Part shown: in pieces, positions 56,078-64,000 of the stretch
How the letters are laid out: each line of letters starts with the position of its first letter
Position numbering within the stretch: the first letter of the stretch is position 1
Assembly (NCBI GenBank): GCA_964447285.1
Contig: CAYURO010000007.1
Span: 117,626 to 181,625 of the forward strand
Reading direction: 5' to 3'
Length of the DNA stretch: 64,000 nt
Source: CAJBNH01 sp964447285
GTDB taxonomy: Bacteria > Myxococcota_A > UBA9042
Translations under genes and position numbers: made by a program
The notes under the pieces: generated by a model
Databases searched by the model: none
The model's input: the letters and a program-made list of their open reading frames with translations, nothing else
Told to the model about the DNA's origin: nothing

Positions 56078-57049
56078 ATGCCCGACAACCTCTTTCTGAT
56101 GCAAGACAATCAGCGCCTGGGCCCCCTGAGCCAGGACGACGTCACGGCCATGGCGCGCAGCGGTCAGGTCACGCCGCAGACCCCGTGCTGGGCCGCCGGG
56201 ATGCCCGAGTGGGCGCCGCTGGGTCAGGTGATGCCCGCGCTGTTTGCCGCCGCGCCGCCGCCGCCGTCGCGACCGATCCCGCCGCCGCCCGCCGCCCGTG
56301 CCTCGGCGCCGCAGCCGGTGCAGCCGCAACAGGCGTTCCAGCCCCAAGTGCAGGTGCCGGTGCAGACGGGGGGCGCCATCTTCGACGTGGTCAAGCTGGG
56401 CATGTACCAGATGCCCAAGATCTCGATCCGCAACGATGAAGTGGTGCTCGAGGCCGGCGCGCTGCACTACATGGTCGGCCAGATCGACATCGAGAGCGCC
56501 CTGCCCTCGGTCGGCGGCTTCCTGAAGTCCGCGATGACCCACGAGCGCGCGGTCAAGCCCCGCTACCGCGGCACGGGCGACATCTACCTGGAGCCCACCT
56601 TTGGCGAGGTCAACGTGCTCGAGCTGAACGGCGACGCCTGGGTGCTCGACAAGGGCGCCTTTCTGGCGTGCGAGAAGACGGTCGAAGTCGGCATGTACTC
56701 GAACAAGGCGTTTTCGGGCCTGTTTGGCGGCGAGGGCTTCTTCCAGACGCAGGTGTCGGGCTACGGCAAGGTCTTCTACCTCGCCCAGGGGCCGGTGCAG
56801 CGGCTCGAGCTCGACGGCAGTCAAGTGCTGACGGTGGATGGCAGTTTTGCGGTGGCGCGCACGGCCAGCCTGGAATTCGAGGTCAGCAAGGCCACCAAGG
56901 GTCTGCTGGGCACGATGGCGTCGGGCGAGGGCCTGGTGAACCGGTTTCGCGGGCGTGGCGTCGTGATGATCGCGCCGATTCCCAACCAGTTCGTCACGAT
57001 GCTGGGCGAGTTTGCCAGTGTGCGGGCGGCCGTGGCGTCCAAGAGCTAG
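56078..57049 (+). CDS. GYF_2-AIM24 (TIGR00266-like) protein
   Basis: 323 residues from ATG 56078, chosen because GGAG lies seven bases upstream; ATG 56066 and 55997 are in frame. Residues 1-50 are a GYF_2 domain (NQRLGPLSQDDVTAMARSGQVTPQTPCWAAGMPEWAPL), usually a peptide-binding module. A Pro/Ala/Gln linker (55-105) precedes an AIM24-type beta domain (about 110-323) with recurring aromatic-Gly strands. AIM24 proteins are of unknown function in bacteria. No membrane helix. It follows the LolA-like gene by 99 bp, so it may or may not belong to the operon. Confidence 0.87.
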   Translation: MPDNLFLMQDNQRLGPLSQDDVTAMARSGQVTPQTPCWAAGMPEWAPLGQVMPALFAAAPPPPSRPIPPPPAARASAPQPVQPQQAFQPQVQVPVQTGGAIFDVVKLGMYQMPKISIRNDEVVLEAGALHYMVGQIDIESALPSVGGFLKSAMTHERAVKPRYRGTGDIYLEPTFGEVNVLELNGDAWVLDKGAFLACEKTVEVGMYSNKAFSGLFGGEGFFQTQVSGYGKVFYLAQGPVQRLELDGSQVLTVDGSFAVARTASLEFEVSKATKGLLGTMASGEGLVNRFRGRGVVMIAPIPNQFVTMLGEFASVRAAVASKS

Positions 57050-57121
57050 GGGAAGCGAGCGGACAGTCATCCCCACGGCGACCCAGCGGGGACCGGAACC
57101 GCCCCGTGCCCCCGGAGGCCC

Positions 57122-57832
57122 ATGCCGACCGCACCCGACCCGATTCGCCAGATCGACGACCTGGACCGCGAGCTCGCGGCAACCGGCGACCCCGACCGCG
57201 CCGTCCAGGAGAAGCGGTACCTGAAGAGCGACCTGCACTTCCACGGCCACACCCTGCCCGCCGTGCGCCGCCGTGCCCAAGCCCTGCGCGCCGGCAAGCC
57301 CTACACCGATGCCGCGGGGCTACGGGCGCTGGTCGACGTCGCGTGGGCCAGGCCCTCGCACGACCTGCACCTGCTGTCGGTGCTGCTGCTCGAGCTGGAC
57401 CGCAAGCTGCTGGGTCCCGACGACCTGCCGTGGCTGCAGGGTCTGGTGCGCACGAGCTTCACGTGGGCCTATGTCGACTCGCTGGCGGCGTGGCCGCTGG
57501 GTGATGTGGTAAGGCGGCACCCGGAAGCCCGCGCGGCGCTTCGACAATGGGCGCGCGACGACGACGTGTGGGTGCGGCGTGCGGCGGTGCTGGCCGAGCT
57601 GGTCGAGCTGCGGCAGGGGCGAGGCGACTTTGCCCACTTCGAGACGCTGGTGACGCCCCTGCTGGTCGAGAAGAGCTTCTGGATCCGCAAGGCCATTGGT
57701 TGGGTGCTGCGGGATGTGTCGAAGCTGCGGCCAGAGCTGGTGCGGGGCTTCGTCGGTCGTCTTGGCGCGCAGATGGCGCCGCTGACGTTGCGTGAGGCGA
57801 CGCGGAAGCTGGCCGACGTCGAGGGGGGCTGA
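57122..57832 (+). CDS. DNA alkylation repair protein, AlkD-like HEAT fold
   Basis: 236 residues; GGAGG close upstream. The family signatures are KRYLKSDLHFHGHTLPAVR (the YLK...F.GV.P opening), TWAYVDSLAAWPLGDVV (the W..vD...... pocket with Asp) and DDDVWVRRAAVLAELV (the WxRR strand). AlkD excises alkylated bases such as 3-methyladenine and 7-methylguanine without base flipping. Length is normal. It starts a small group with DUF2809, 6 bp downstream. Confidence 0.92.
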   Translation: MPTAPDPIRQIDDLDRELAATGDPDRAVQEKRYLKSDLHFHGHTLPAVRRRAQALRAGKPYTDAAGLRALVDVAWARPSHDLHLLSVLLLELDRKLLGPDDLPWLQGLVRTSFTWAYVDSLAAWPLGDVVRRHPEARAALRQWARDDDVWVRRAAVLAELVELRQGRGDFAHFETLVTPLLVEKSFWIRKAIGWVLRDVSKLRPELVRGFVGRLGAQMAPLTLREATRKLADVEGG

Positions 57833-57838
57833 GCCGAC

Positions 57839-58210
57839 ATGCGCTATCTTGCCGCTGCACTGGTGACGGTCGTGCTGGGGCTGGCGTCGCGCCGCTGGCC
57901 GGTGCTCGGCACGGCGGCCGGTGACGTGCTCTATGCGACCGTGGCCTATTGGGGTTTTCGCTGGTTGGCGCCGCAACGGCCGATGATCCACGCGGCCGTG
58001 GCGGCCGTGGCGTTTTGCGTTGCGGTCGAGGTCGGTCAGCTGTGGCACCCGGTGTGGCTCGAGACGATCCGGGCGACGCGGTTGGGCGGGATGGTGTTGG
58101 GGCACGGGTTTTTGTGGACCGACCTGGGGTGGTATGGGGTGGGCGTGCTGGGGGGCGCCATTGCTGACCGGGCGTTGCAGGATTTGGTTGACGGCGGTGG
58201 GGTCAGGTAG
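57839..58210 (+). CDS. DUF2809 membrane protein
   Basis: 123 residues with four predicted membrane helices (about 1-18, 26-44, 48-67, 95-112). The WHPVWLETIRATRLGGMVLGHGFLW segment is the DUF2809 hallmark. Function is unknown. Its last codons and stop (GGTGGGGTCAGGTAG) lie inside an intergenic repeat unit at 58199-58223, so the original 3' end may have been replaced. Confidence 0.88.
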   Translation: MRYLAAALVTVVLGLASRRWPVLGTAAGDVLYATVAYWGFRWLAPQRPMIHAAVAAVAFCVAVEVGQLWHPVWLETIRATRLGGMVLGHGFLWTDLGWYGVGVLGGAIADRALQDLVDGGGVR

Positions 58211-58223
58211 TGCCAGTTGCCAG
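58199..58223 (+). repeat. Repeat unit A (GGGGTCAG...TTGCCAG)
   Basis: 25 bases starting GGGGTCAGGTAG and ending CAGTTGCCAG. It matches the unit at 59722-59746 with three differences, and its reverse complement matches the right end of the 63386-63564 element at 21 of 25 positions. It overlaps the DUF2809 stop codon. No partner end was found downstream before the ATPase gene. Confidence 0.7.
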
Positions 58224-58393
58224 ATTCCATGCGCCGGCTCCACAGCCATGAAACGGGACAGGGGACGGCCGGTACCTTGGTTTGCAGCCGAGGCCGGGGC
58301 CAGGCCGAGCCGGACCCGCGTGCGTGATGGCCCGGCGCCCCGTGCCGTCGACGCCGTCTTGCGTCGCCAAGCGGTTCGGGCATCATCGCAGAC

Positions 58394-59644
58394 ATGAATA
58401 CAATCTATTCACCAGGCGAATACTTCCACCGGTGGCTCACCCCCTTGCTTCAGAGCGCGGCGCACGATCAGCCGGTCGTCGTGCTGACCGGAGCGAGACA
58501 GGTGGGAAAGAGCACGACCGTTCGCAACGAGGAACCGTTCTGCGACTGGCCCTACCGCACGCTCGATGATCTCGACCTGCTCGGCCGGGCCCGCACTCGC
58601 CCCGAAGACCTGTGGGCAGGAACGGATCGCGTGGTCATCGACGAGGTCCAGCGCGCCCCCGAGCTCCTGCTGGCGGTCAAGCGGGCCGTCGACGAGAACC
58701 CTGGGCGTCGCTTCGTGCTGACCGGTTCGGCAAACCTGCTGATGATGAGCCGCGTCGCAGAGAGCCTGGCGGGTCGGGCGGTGTACGTCGAGATGCTCCC
58801 CATGTCCCTGGGCGAGTCCCTGCATCGGCCGCCACCGTCCGTGCTCGAAGATGCGCTCGCGGGAGTGCTTCCGAACGAGGGCAAGCTGCCGAATGGGCCT
58901 CGCGATCCGTGGCCGCTGATCCTCCGCGGGTTCCTGCCGCCCCTGTTGCGCTTGGACAGCTCGGTCGCTGCCGTCCGCTGGTGGGAAGGCTACGTCGCCA
59001 CCTACCTGGAGCGGGATCTGCGGCAGTTGTCGCAGATCGAGTCGTTGCCGGACTTTCGCCACCTGATGCAGGCGCTGGCCCTGCGCAGTGGCCAGCTCCT
59101 GAACCTGTCCGAGACCGCGCGCGACGTCGGCCTGTCACAGCCCACCGCCCATCGCTACACGCGACTTCTCGAAGTGAGCGGCCTGTTCCACGCGGTGCCT
59201 GCCTTCGCGCGCAACCGGACCAAGCGCTTGATGAAGTCGCCCAAGGCGCTCTGGACCGATCCCGGCCTGGCGTGCTTCCTCGCGGGAATCCACGACGCCG
59301 CGACGCTGATGGAGTCACGAGAGGCAGGCCGGCTGTTCGAGACCCTGGTCTGGCTGCACCTGGGCATTCTCGCGCAACGGATGACCCCCCGGCCGACGCT
59401 GCATCACTGGCGCACCGCCACCGGCGTCGAGGTCGACTTCGTCGTCGAGCACGGGCGGCGCCTGCTCCCGATCGAGGTGAAGTCCACCACCCGCCCCGGC
59501 TACGATGATGCCAAGGGCGTCGAAGCGTTCCTGGCCGAGTACCCCGAGGCCAAGGTCGGACTCGTCATCCATGCCGGCGACGAGGTGCGGCGGCTGGGCG
59601 AGCGGGTGGCGGCGGTGCCATGGTGGGTGCTTGCGGGGGGGTGA
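58394..59644 (+). CDS. AAA_14/DUF4143 ATPase
   Basis: 416 residues. Walker A GARQVGKSTT (about 33-42), Walker B VVIDEVQRAPELLLAVK (about 79-95), sensor LTGSAN (near 112). The C-terminal DUF4143 part has a winged-helix segment (LSETARDVGLSQPTAHRYTRLLE) and a PD-(D/E)XK-like nuclease pattern, VDFVVEHGRRLLPIEVKST (about 340-360). Such ATPases are abundant, often in accessory or genomic-island contexts, and their function is unresolved; links to toxin-antitoxin or defence have been suggested. Repeat units lie on both sides (58199 and 59722). Confidence 0.92.
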   Translation: MNTIYSPGEYFHRWLTPLLQSAAHDQPVVVLTGARQVGKSTTVRNEEPFCDWPYRTLDDLDLLGRARTRPEDLWAGTDRVVIDEVQRAPELLLAVKRAVDENPGRRFVLTGSANLLMMSRVAESLAGRAVYVEMLPMSLGESLHRPPPSVLEDALAGVLPNEGKLPNGPRDPWPLILRGFLPPLLRLDSSVAAVRWWEGYVATYLERDLRQLSQIESLPDFRHLMQALALRSGQLLNLSETARDVGLSQPTAHRYTRLLEVSGLFHAVPAFARNRTKRLMKSPKALWTDPGLACFLAGIHDAATLMESREAGRLFETLVWLHLGILAQRMTPRPTLHHWRTATGVEVDFVVEHGRRLLPIEVKSTTRPGYDDAKGVEAFLAEYPEAKVGLVIHAGDEVRRLGERVAAVPWWVLAGG

Positions 59645-59721
59645 GGGGGCCGGTCGCCGTCGTGAATCTCCTGTGCGGGTCCAGCGTCTGCGCGTGGCGC
59701 CGACACCGCGACCGGGGGATG

Positions 59722-59884
59722 GGGGTCAGATAGTTCCAGTTGCCAGGTAGTGCCCCCCCACCAGGTGTCCGCCCACAAGAGCGAACGGTTCACGGCTCCT
59801 GACCACCCTACGCACTTCGGTGGCAGAGCGCCGAACTCGTCGGACTGGCCCCGACCTGGAACATGGAACTACCTTCTCTGACCC
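59722..59884. repeat. Repeat element B with inverted ends
   Basis: 163 bp. Left end GGGGTCAGATAGTTCCAGTTGCCAG (59722-59746), right end CTGGAACATGGAACTACC...CTGACCC (59856-59884), roughly inverted. No open frame inside. It lies in the 370-bp gap between the DUF4143 ATPase and the convergent enoyl-reductase gene, and is the main content of that gap. Form and size fit a MITE or REP-type element. Confidence 0.6.
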
Positions 59885-60014
59885 TCGGGCCTCTCGAGCC
59901 TCACGGTGGTCGCCGACTTGGCTCTGCGGCGCGGGGGAGGCCTTGCGGTCGCGCTCGAAGCTGCGTGCGAGAGGGTGTGCGGTGCGCCGTCGTGACCGGG
60001 CTCGCCGCCTCGGC

Positions 60015-61064
60015 TCACCCCTCGTCCAACCACCCGCCGACGCCCGCCAGACCCAGCAGCAGGTCCGGCCCGTAGGCCCCCGCCGGCGTCTGATAGCCGG
60101 GCACCGCCTGACCCGCCAACGCCTTCAACGCCAGCGTCAGCGCGGCATCTGCCGTCAGCGTGTAGCCTTCCGGCGTCTGCACCCGACTCGTGACGGTGCG
60201 CCCGCTGGCGTTGCTGGCCTCGCCCCACACCCGGACGTCGCCGCGCTTGCGCGCATCGTCGCTGGGACCGGCGGCCCCGGCAGAGATGCGGGCGTTCAAG
60301 AAGCGCTGCACCGGTGCGGACTTCATCACGGGTCCCAGCCATCCCGCCACGCGGCTGCCCCACACGAAGCGGCGCGGCATGGCCATGTAGACCTCGATGT
60401 CGGCAATGCCGGTGGTGCGCCACGCGGTCGCGACGTCGCCCCACGGGATGGTCGACGCAAGGGTCGGGCCGCGGCCGAAGTCGATGGTGCGCACGCGGTG
60501 CGCCGGACCGACCTGCGTCAGGACGCCGTCGCGCCGCACGAATCCGCCCTTGTCCATGTTGGCGACCGCGGTCCGCGCCGTGCCGCGCGAAACGCCGCCC
60601 CTGGACTGGAAGCCCAGGCGCAGGCGCACCGCGTCGGGCAGCCGCCGCTTCAGATGCGCCGCCATGCAGTCGGTCGGCACCACGTCGAAACCCGCGCCGG
60701 GAAGCAGCATGACGCCAGCCGCCAAGGCCTCGCGATCCCGTGCCGCCAGGGCCTCGAACACCGCGATCTCGCCCGTGATGTCCAGGTAGTGCACGCCGCG
60801 CGCCAGGCAGGCGTCGACCATCGGCGCGGAAGTGCGTTCGAACGGTCCCGCGCAGTGCAGCACCACGGTCATGCCCGCCAGGCCCTGGGCCGCGTCCTTC
60901 AGGTCAAACGCGCGGTGCGGCAGGGCCAATTCGCGCGCCAACGCGGCCAGTTGGGCTTCGTCGCGGCCGGCGAGCGTGGGCGTCAGGCCGCGCGCCACCG
61001 CCAGGCGGGCGATCAGGCGGCCGGTGTAGCCATAGGCACCGTAGATCAGAAGGGACTGGGACAT
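60015..61064 (-). CDS. Trans-acting enoyl reductase / saccharopine-dehydrogenase-like protein
   Basis: 349 residues from ATG 61064, GGAGAAGG RBS. The Rossmann fold opens with YGAYGYTGRLIARLA (about 7-21), the wording shared with mycobacterial trans-acting enoyl reductases (Rv2449c/Rv2953 type) and COG3268 proteins. LHCAGPFERTSAPMVDACLARGVHYLDITGE is also family-typical. In mycobacteria a relative reduces polyketide double bonds, but most homologues are uncharacterised. No polyketide synthase is in the window. The reading frame continues upstream but this is the DUF11 gene region. Confidence 0.88.
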   Translation of the reverse strand: MSQSLLIYGAYGYTGRLIARLAVARGLTPTLAGRDEAQLAALARELALPHRAFDLKDAAQGLAGMTVVLHCAGPFERTSAPMVDACLARGVHYLDITGEIAVFEALAARDREALAAGVMLLPGAGFDVVPTDCMAAHLKRRLPDAVRLRLGFQSRGGVSRGTARTAVANMDKGGFVRRDGVLTQVGPAHRVRTIDFGRGPTLASTIPWGDVATAWRTTGIADIEVYMAMPRRFVWGSRVAGWLGPVMKSAPVQRFLNARISAGAAGPSDDARKRGDVRVWGEASNASGRTVTSRVQTPEGYTLTADAALTLALKALAGQAVPGYQTPAGAYGPDLLLGLAGVGGWLDEG

Positions 61065-61165
61065 GGGGGCCTTCTCCCTGGCGCCGGGCGGTACGGGCGC
61101 GGCCAAGGTGAAGGCGAACCGGCGAACCGTCAAGGTGCCCGCCGCGGCGGCGCCGGCGGTGCGGG

Positions 61166-61951
61166 TCAGAAGCAGACTTCGTACATGCTCACGTAACCGC
61201 TGTCGGGGAAGGTGGTCTTGCCTTCGAAGCAGTTGCTGTTGACGCCGCGGCCGTCGAACGACGCGACCAGCACGCCGTCGTCGAAGTACTGGAACGTCAG
61301 GCGGTCGGGCGCCGGCTGGGCCCAAGTGCCAGTGTAGGTCGCGGGGGCGTCGACGAAACCGATGGTGCCGCCGACGTTGAAGACGGTGGCGTGCGTGCTG
61401 ATCGACGACGGGAACAGGGTGCACTCGAAGTACGAGATCAGGCCGGTACCGGTGCAGTGGTCGTTCGTCGCGGCGTCGTCGGGCGCGATCGAGACCGGAT
61501 AGGTCAACAGGCTGACCGTGCGCGTGACGGAATTGTCGGCAAGCGTGTTCTCGACCGAGCTCGAGGTGACGCTGGCCTGCACGGCGACGGCGGCGGCGGC
61601 GTACGGAATCGCCAGGTCGAAGAACACGGTCTTGGTCGCACCCTTGTTCACCGTGCCGAGGGGGCAGAGCAGGCGCGTGCCCGACAGCGTGCAGGTCGAG
61701 GTCCGGGCGCCGAGGGTGCCGAGCACATACACGGCAGGGCTGGTCATCGTCTGGGGCAGTTGGATGGTCAGGTTGGCATTGCTCGCGTTCCTGGTGCCGT
61801 TGTTCTTCACCGACACCTGGAACCGGCCGGTCTCGTAGACGTGCTGGTTGGCGGGAAGCGCAACGGTGACGGCCAGGTTGGCATTGGAGGCAGCGTAGGC
61901 CGGCAAGGCCACCAGCAGGCCGGCGAGGACAGGGACGAAGCGGTGCATCAT
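61166..61951 (-). CDS. Secreted protein with DUF11/CARDB-like beta domain
   Basis: 261 residues from ATG 61951 (GAAGG RBS; ATG 61948 directly follows). A Sec signal peptide ends AYA-AS (residue 21). Residues 22-140 match a DUF11/CARDB-type Ig-like domain (NLAVTVALPANQHVYETGRFQVSVKNNGTRNASNANLTIQLP). A second beta-rich part (about 150-261) has several Cys (HCTG, FECTLF, NCFEGK, YEVCF), probably disulfide-bonded. No anchor is visible, so it may be fully secreted. 101 bp separate it from the enoyl-reductase gene, same strand. Confidence 0.8.
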   Translation of the reverse strand: MMHRFVPVLAGLLVALPAYAASNANLAVTVALPANQHVYETGRFQVSVKNNGTRNASNANLTIQLPQTMTSPAVYVLGTLGARTSTCTLSGTRLLCPLGTVNKGATKTVFFDLAIPYAAAAVAVQASVTSSSVENTLADNSVTRTVSLLTYPVSIAPDDAATNDHCTGTGLISYFECTLFPSSISTHATVFNVGGTIGFVDAPATYTGTWAQPAPDRLTFQYFDDGVLVASFDGRGVNSNCFEGKTTFPDSGYVSMYEVCF

Positions 61952-62157
61952 GGTCAAGACCTTCAGGGTTGGGCGAGCCGTTGGGCGCACGAGGCGCAGC
62001 CATGCCGCGACGGAGTCGTCGAGCGATGGCGTTCTCTTTTGGGACATGCGCGCGAAAGGCTCAAGCACGGTGTCTGCAAGTTCGCGTCACCGCGCGGCCT
62101 TTTCGGTCACGGCGAACGGGGCGTGCGGCGGCGTTCCGGGTTGAAGCCAGCGCCGGC

Positions 62158-62228
62158 GCGAGGGCCCTGGCGGTCCGGCACTGACGCGACCGGGCACGTC
62201 GTAGCTGGAACCTGGAACAACTGACCCC
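62158..62228 (+). repeat. Repeat core C
   Basis: 71 bp starting GCGAGGGCCCTGGCG and ending CTGACCCC. It aligns with 63492-63564: the first 28 positions are nearly identical and both end CTGG...CTGACCCC. It represents one half of the element family seen complete at 63386-63564. Confidence 0.7.
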
Positions 62229-62290
62229 GGAAGCGATCCTTGCAAATCGAAACCCATCCTTTGTGATTGCAAGCATGCTCCCGAGGAGAG

Positions 62291-62457
62291 GGTGTCAGGA
62301 CTTGACATGTGACATCTCTGCTTGGGCCCGACCCGTTGCGCTGCGGGCGAGTCGTCCTCTCCAAGCCATTGGATCGAAGCTGTTCTTGGACCCGACGCGT
62401 GGACTCTCTGGCACCCGCCTCCCACCAGAAAGGTGTCACGTGTCAAGTCCTGACACC
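62291..62457. repeat. Element with 24-bp terminal inverted repeats
   Basis: Left terminus 62291-62314 starts GGTGTCAGGACTTGACA; right terminus 62434-62457 is its reverse complement with 23 of 24 bases equal. The 119-bp interior has no open frame. GGTGTCAGGACTTGACA-type palindromes recall REP sequences mobilised by REP-associated tyrosine transposases; none is in the window. It may also fold as an RNA hairpin. Confidence 0.75.
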
Positions 62458-62706
62458 ACTACTCTACCCGGGGCGTGTCCGTCTGTCGGCCGGAAACTCA
62501 AGCGATTGCGGGTGGTTCTAGAGGTTGACCCGGGGGGATCTGGCGGCGCAGACTTGCGGTCGGTCGCTCGGAAAGGGCCGACTCGGGGTCGGTCTGGCGG
62601 TGGGCGGGGGTCGTTTCGGGGGGCGTACTGTGTTTGCCGCTAGTATGTTCGCCTCAGCGGATGGCCGCCGATGGGCGAAGCGACTTCCTTCCCTTCGAGG
62701 TTCGAC

Positions 62707-63354
62707 GTGGCATCCCAGCCAAGGAAACCTGCAGCACCCGCCCCGCGCACTCCACGTGGATGGCGCCGCTTCACTGCCCTGGGGCTCGCCTTTGCGACGG
62801 CGATCTCCCTCGCCTGGCTCTACCGCGGCGACCATGCAGGTGTGTGGTTCTACTTGCGTCACGACGACTTGCAGGAGCTCGCGGAGGCAGTGATGGCCGC
62901 TGGTCAGGTCAAGAGCCTCTATCTGCCGCGGCCGGGTCAACGGTTCTTGACGATGAACGATGTGCGCCTCACGACGGATCCGTCGCGGTTGCGCGAGGGT
63001 TCGCCCGACCAGCCCATTGTCCTTCTGGGGACCTTTGCACGAACGAGCGGAGTTTCGATTCGGACGATTCGCGACCTGGAAAGACGCCTGACGAATCTGG
63101 GGCTCGAGGGCTTGTCCTGCGAGGACGCTGAGCCGTGTCGCGAGGTCGACTGCCCGCTGCAGAGGGTGACCCAGATGGGCTTCCTGCGCTGGCGGGCCAA
63201 CTGGCCGTCCTTTCCGGGGGTGACCTATATCTACAGCGTTGACGGTCACGACGTCGCTGGCGACTTCGATGTGTACTGGCAGCCCGATGTCGAGTCCGTC
63301 GAGCGCATGGACGGCCGCTGGTTCCTGGTCAAGCGCAAGCCCTGGTCGCGATGA
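62707..63354 (+). CDS. N-terminally anchored protein of unknown function
   Basis: 215 residues from GTG 62707, chosen for GAGG six bases upstream; ATG 62671 would add 12 residues. A basic Pro-rich head is followed by one membrane helix (about 24-40) and an extracytoplasmic domain of 170 residues. Conserved-looking elements are DLERRLTNLG, two close Cys pairs (SCEDAEPCREVDC) likely forming disulfides, and YIYSVDGHDVAGDFDVYW. No family recognised. It is flanked on both sides by repeat elements. Confidence 0.72.
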   Translation: MASQPRKPAAPAPRTPRGWRRFTALGLAFATAISLAWLYRGDHAGVWFYLRHDDLQELAEAVMAAGQVKSLYLPRPGQRFLTMNDVRLTTDPSRLREGSPDQPIVLLGTFARTSGVSIRTIRDLERRLTNLGLEGLSCEDAEPCREVDCPLQRVTQMGFLRWRANWPSFPGVTYIYSVDGHDVAGDFDVYWQPDVESVERMDGRWFLVKRKPWSR

Positions 63355-63385
63355 ACGCGTGCGCCAGACGATGGACGTGGGGCGA

Positions 63386-63564
63386 TGGGGCTAGTTCCAA
63401 GTTGCCAGGTCCGATGGGCTTCGTAGACAAGGCGGCGCTACTTTCGGGATCGTTACAGGTGAAGCTTTCGCGTTCGCTGTCGCGGCAACGGGCGAGGGCC
63501 CTGGCGATCCGGCACTGCCACGACAGGGTACGTCGCAGCCTGGTAACTGGTAATACCTGACCCC
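63386..63564. repeat. Repeat element D with inverted ends
   Basis: 179 bp. Left end GGGGCTAGTTCCAAGTTGCCAG (63386-63407), right end CTGGTAACTGGTAATACCTGACCCC (63540-63564), imperfect inverted repeats. Its right 73 bp match repeat core C. It is the main content of the 318-bp gap before the last gene and the best-preserved member of the family. Confidence 0.7.
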
Positions 63565-63672
63565 TTCGCACTTGACCACGCAGCGGCACCACAGCACCCT
63601 CCCCCAACCAAGCTTTCGACCCTTGCAGACGTCTGCAAGGGTCAAAAGCGCACGCCACCAGCGAGAGCCCGC

Positions 63673-64000
63673 ATGCCCACCGACCTCGCCGCACCCGCAA
63701 CGACCGAGTCCTTCCTCGAGATCCTCGACGACCTGCGCCGCCTCTCCCGCGACCACCTGCTCTTCTACCGCCTCGAGGTCGGCCGCCTGCTCCTCGACCG
63801 CTTCTTCCGAGGCAGCGCCGCAAACTACCGCGACTTCTCGAACGCCAAGGCGCACAGCTTCGGCACGTTCGCCACCGTCTGCGCCGACGATCTGCGCGTC
63901 TTCGGCCTTGGCGAACGGACCCTGCGCGATTGCATCCTCGCCCGCGTCGTCTTCGACACGCTGCCACCCCCGGTCCGCGACTCGCTCGGCTTCTCGCACG
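63673..64000 (+). CDS. Unknown helical protein, 5' part only
   Basis: The frame starts at ATG 63673 (GCGAGAG upstream) and runs off the right edge after 109 codons. The visible part is Leu/Arg-rich and predicted helical (FLEILDDLRRLSRDHLLFYRLEVGRLLLDRFF). LGFSH-type endings of this N-terminal domain are familiar from uncharacterised proteins of large myxobacterial genomes. No signal peptide or catalytic motif is visible. Codon use is Arg/Leu-CGC/CTC heavy, in line with true coding here. Confidence 0.65.
   Translation, partial: MPTDLAAPATTESFLEILDDLRRLSRDHLLFYRLEVGRLLLDRFFRGSAANYRDFSNAKAHSFGTFATVCADDLRVFGLGERTLRDCILARVVFDTLPPPVRDSLGFSH

Larger units (their letters stand above)
61952..62706. 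other. 755-bp intergenic region with two repeat elements
   Basis: No convincing gene on either strand. It contains repeat core C (62158-62228) and an element with 24-bp inverted termini (62291-62457), both listed separately. The left end holds the leader of the DUF11 gene; the right end holds the leader of the anchored protein at 62707, with TAGTAT at 62641-62646 as a possible -10. Confidence 0.65.

Noticed and set aside
58394..59644. Known defence system around the DUF4143 ATPase
   Set aside because: No nuclease, methylase, reverse transcriptase or toxin partner lies next to it; flanks are repeats and unrelated genes.
60015..61064. Biosynthetic gene cluster based on the enoyl-reductase-like protein
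   Set aside because: No polyketide synthase, NRPS or carrier protein is nearby.

Overview
The window is high-GC bacterial DNA. Long open frames sit on both strands and most starts have clear ribosome binding sites. The gene mix suggests a Myxococcota-type (deltaproteobacterial) predator or soil/sediment lineage: two Hanks-type Ser/Thr kinases with C-terminal membrane anchors, an FHA protein, a class II HMG-CoA reductase, and several very large surface lipoproteins built from Cys-rich, MopE-like, RCC1 and TIG modules. No rRNA, tRNA, CRISPR array, phage or complete insertion sequence was seen. Genus is inference only.

Left part (1-7.8 kb): the 5' end of a collagen-like lipoprotein on the minus strand, a radical SAM protein, then a Crp/Fnr-family regulator followed by an HxsB-like radical SAM/SPASM maturase. 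An FNR-like palindrome lies just upstream of the regulator. Next come an unusual SUKH-like/Tudor-like protein, phosphofructokinase, and a coupled mvaA-menG pair (isoprenoid and menaquinone supply).

Middle-left (7.8-28 kb): a 1483-residue lipoprotein with about 25 Cys-rich repeats, kbl, an RCC1-repeat lipoprotein, a kinase-TPR-lipoprotein cluster, a 59-residue basic protein, and a minus-strand set of pepP, a kinase with a histone-H1-like tail, apaG and a CAP-domain lipoprotein. A lipoprotein with a long Ala-rich helix follows on the plus strand.

Middle (28-50 kb): SppA fused to a predicted outer-membrane barrel, a TIG-domain lipoprotein, ygfZ, a nucleotide-kinase-like protein, a GNAT, carboxypeptidase Taq, an ABC-F ATPase, and an overlapping minus-strand ileS-FHA-dam cluster. 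The FHA gene appears frameshifted by one base near its start. A MopE-repeat lipoprotein ending in a catalytically degraded amidase domain closes the section.

Right part (50-64 kb): a tight five-gene operon (outer-membrane protein, LolD/MacB-type ATPase, two FtsX-type permeases, LolA-like protein) probably moves a lipid or lipoprotein to the outer membrane. An AIM24-like protein, an AlkD-like protein and DUF2809 follow. The last 6 kb looks accessory: a DUF4143 ATPase, an enoyl-reductase-like protein, secreted or anchored unknowns, and several related intergenic repeats with GGGGTCAG...CTGACCCC ends plus a separate element with 24-bp inverted termini.
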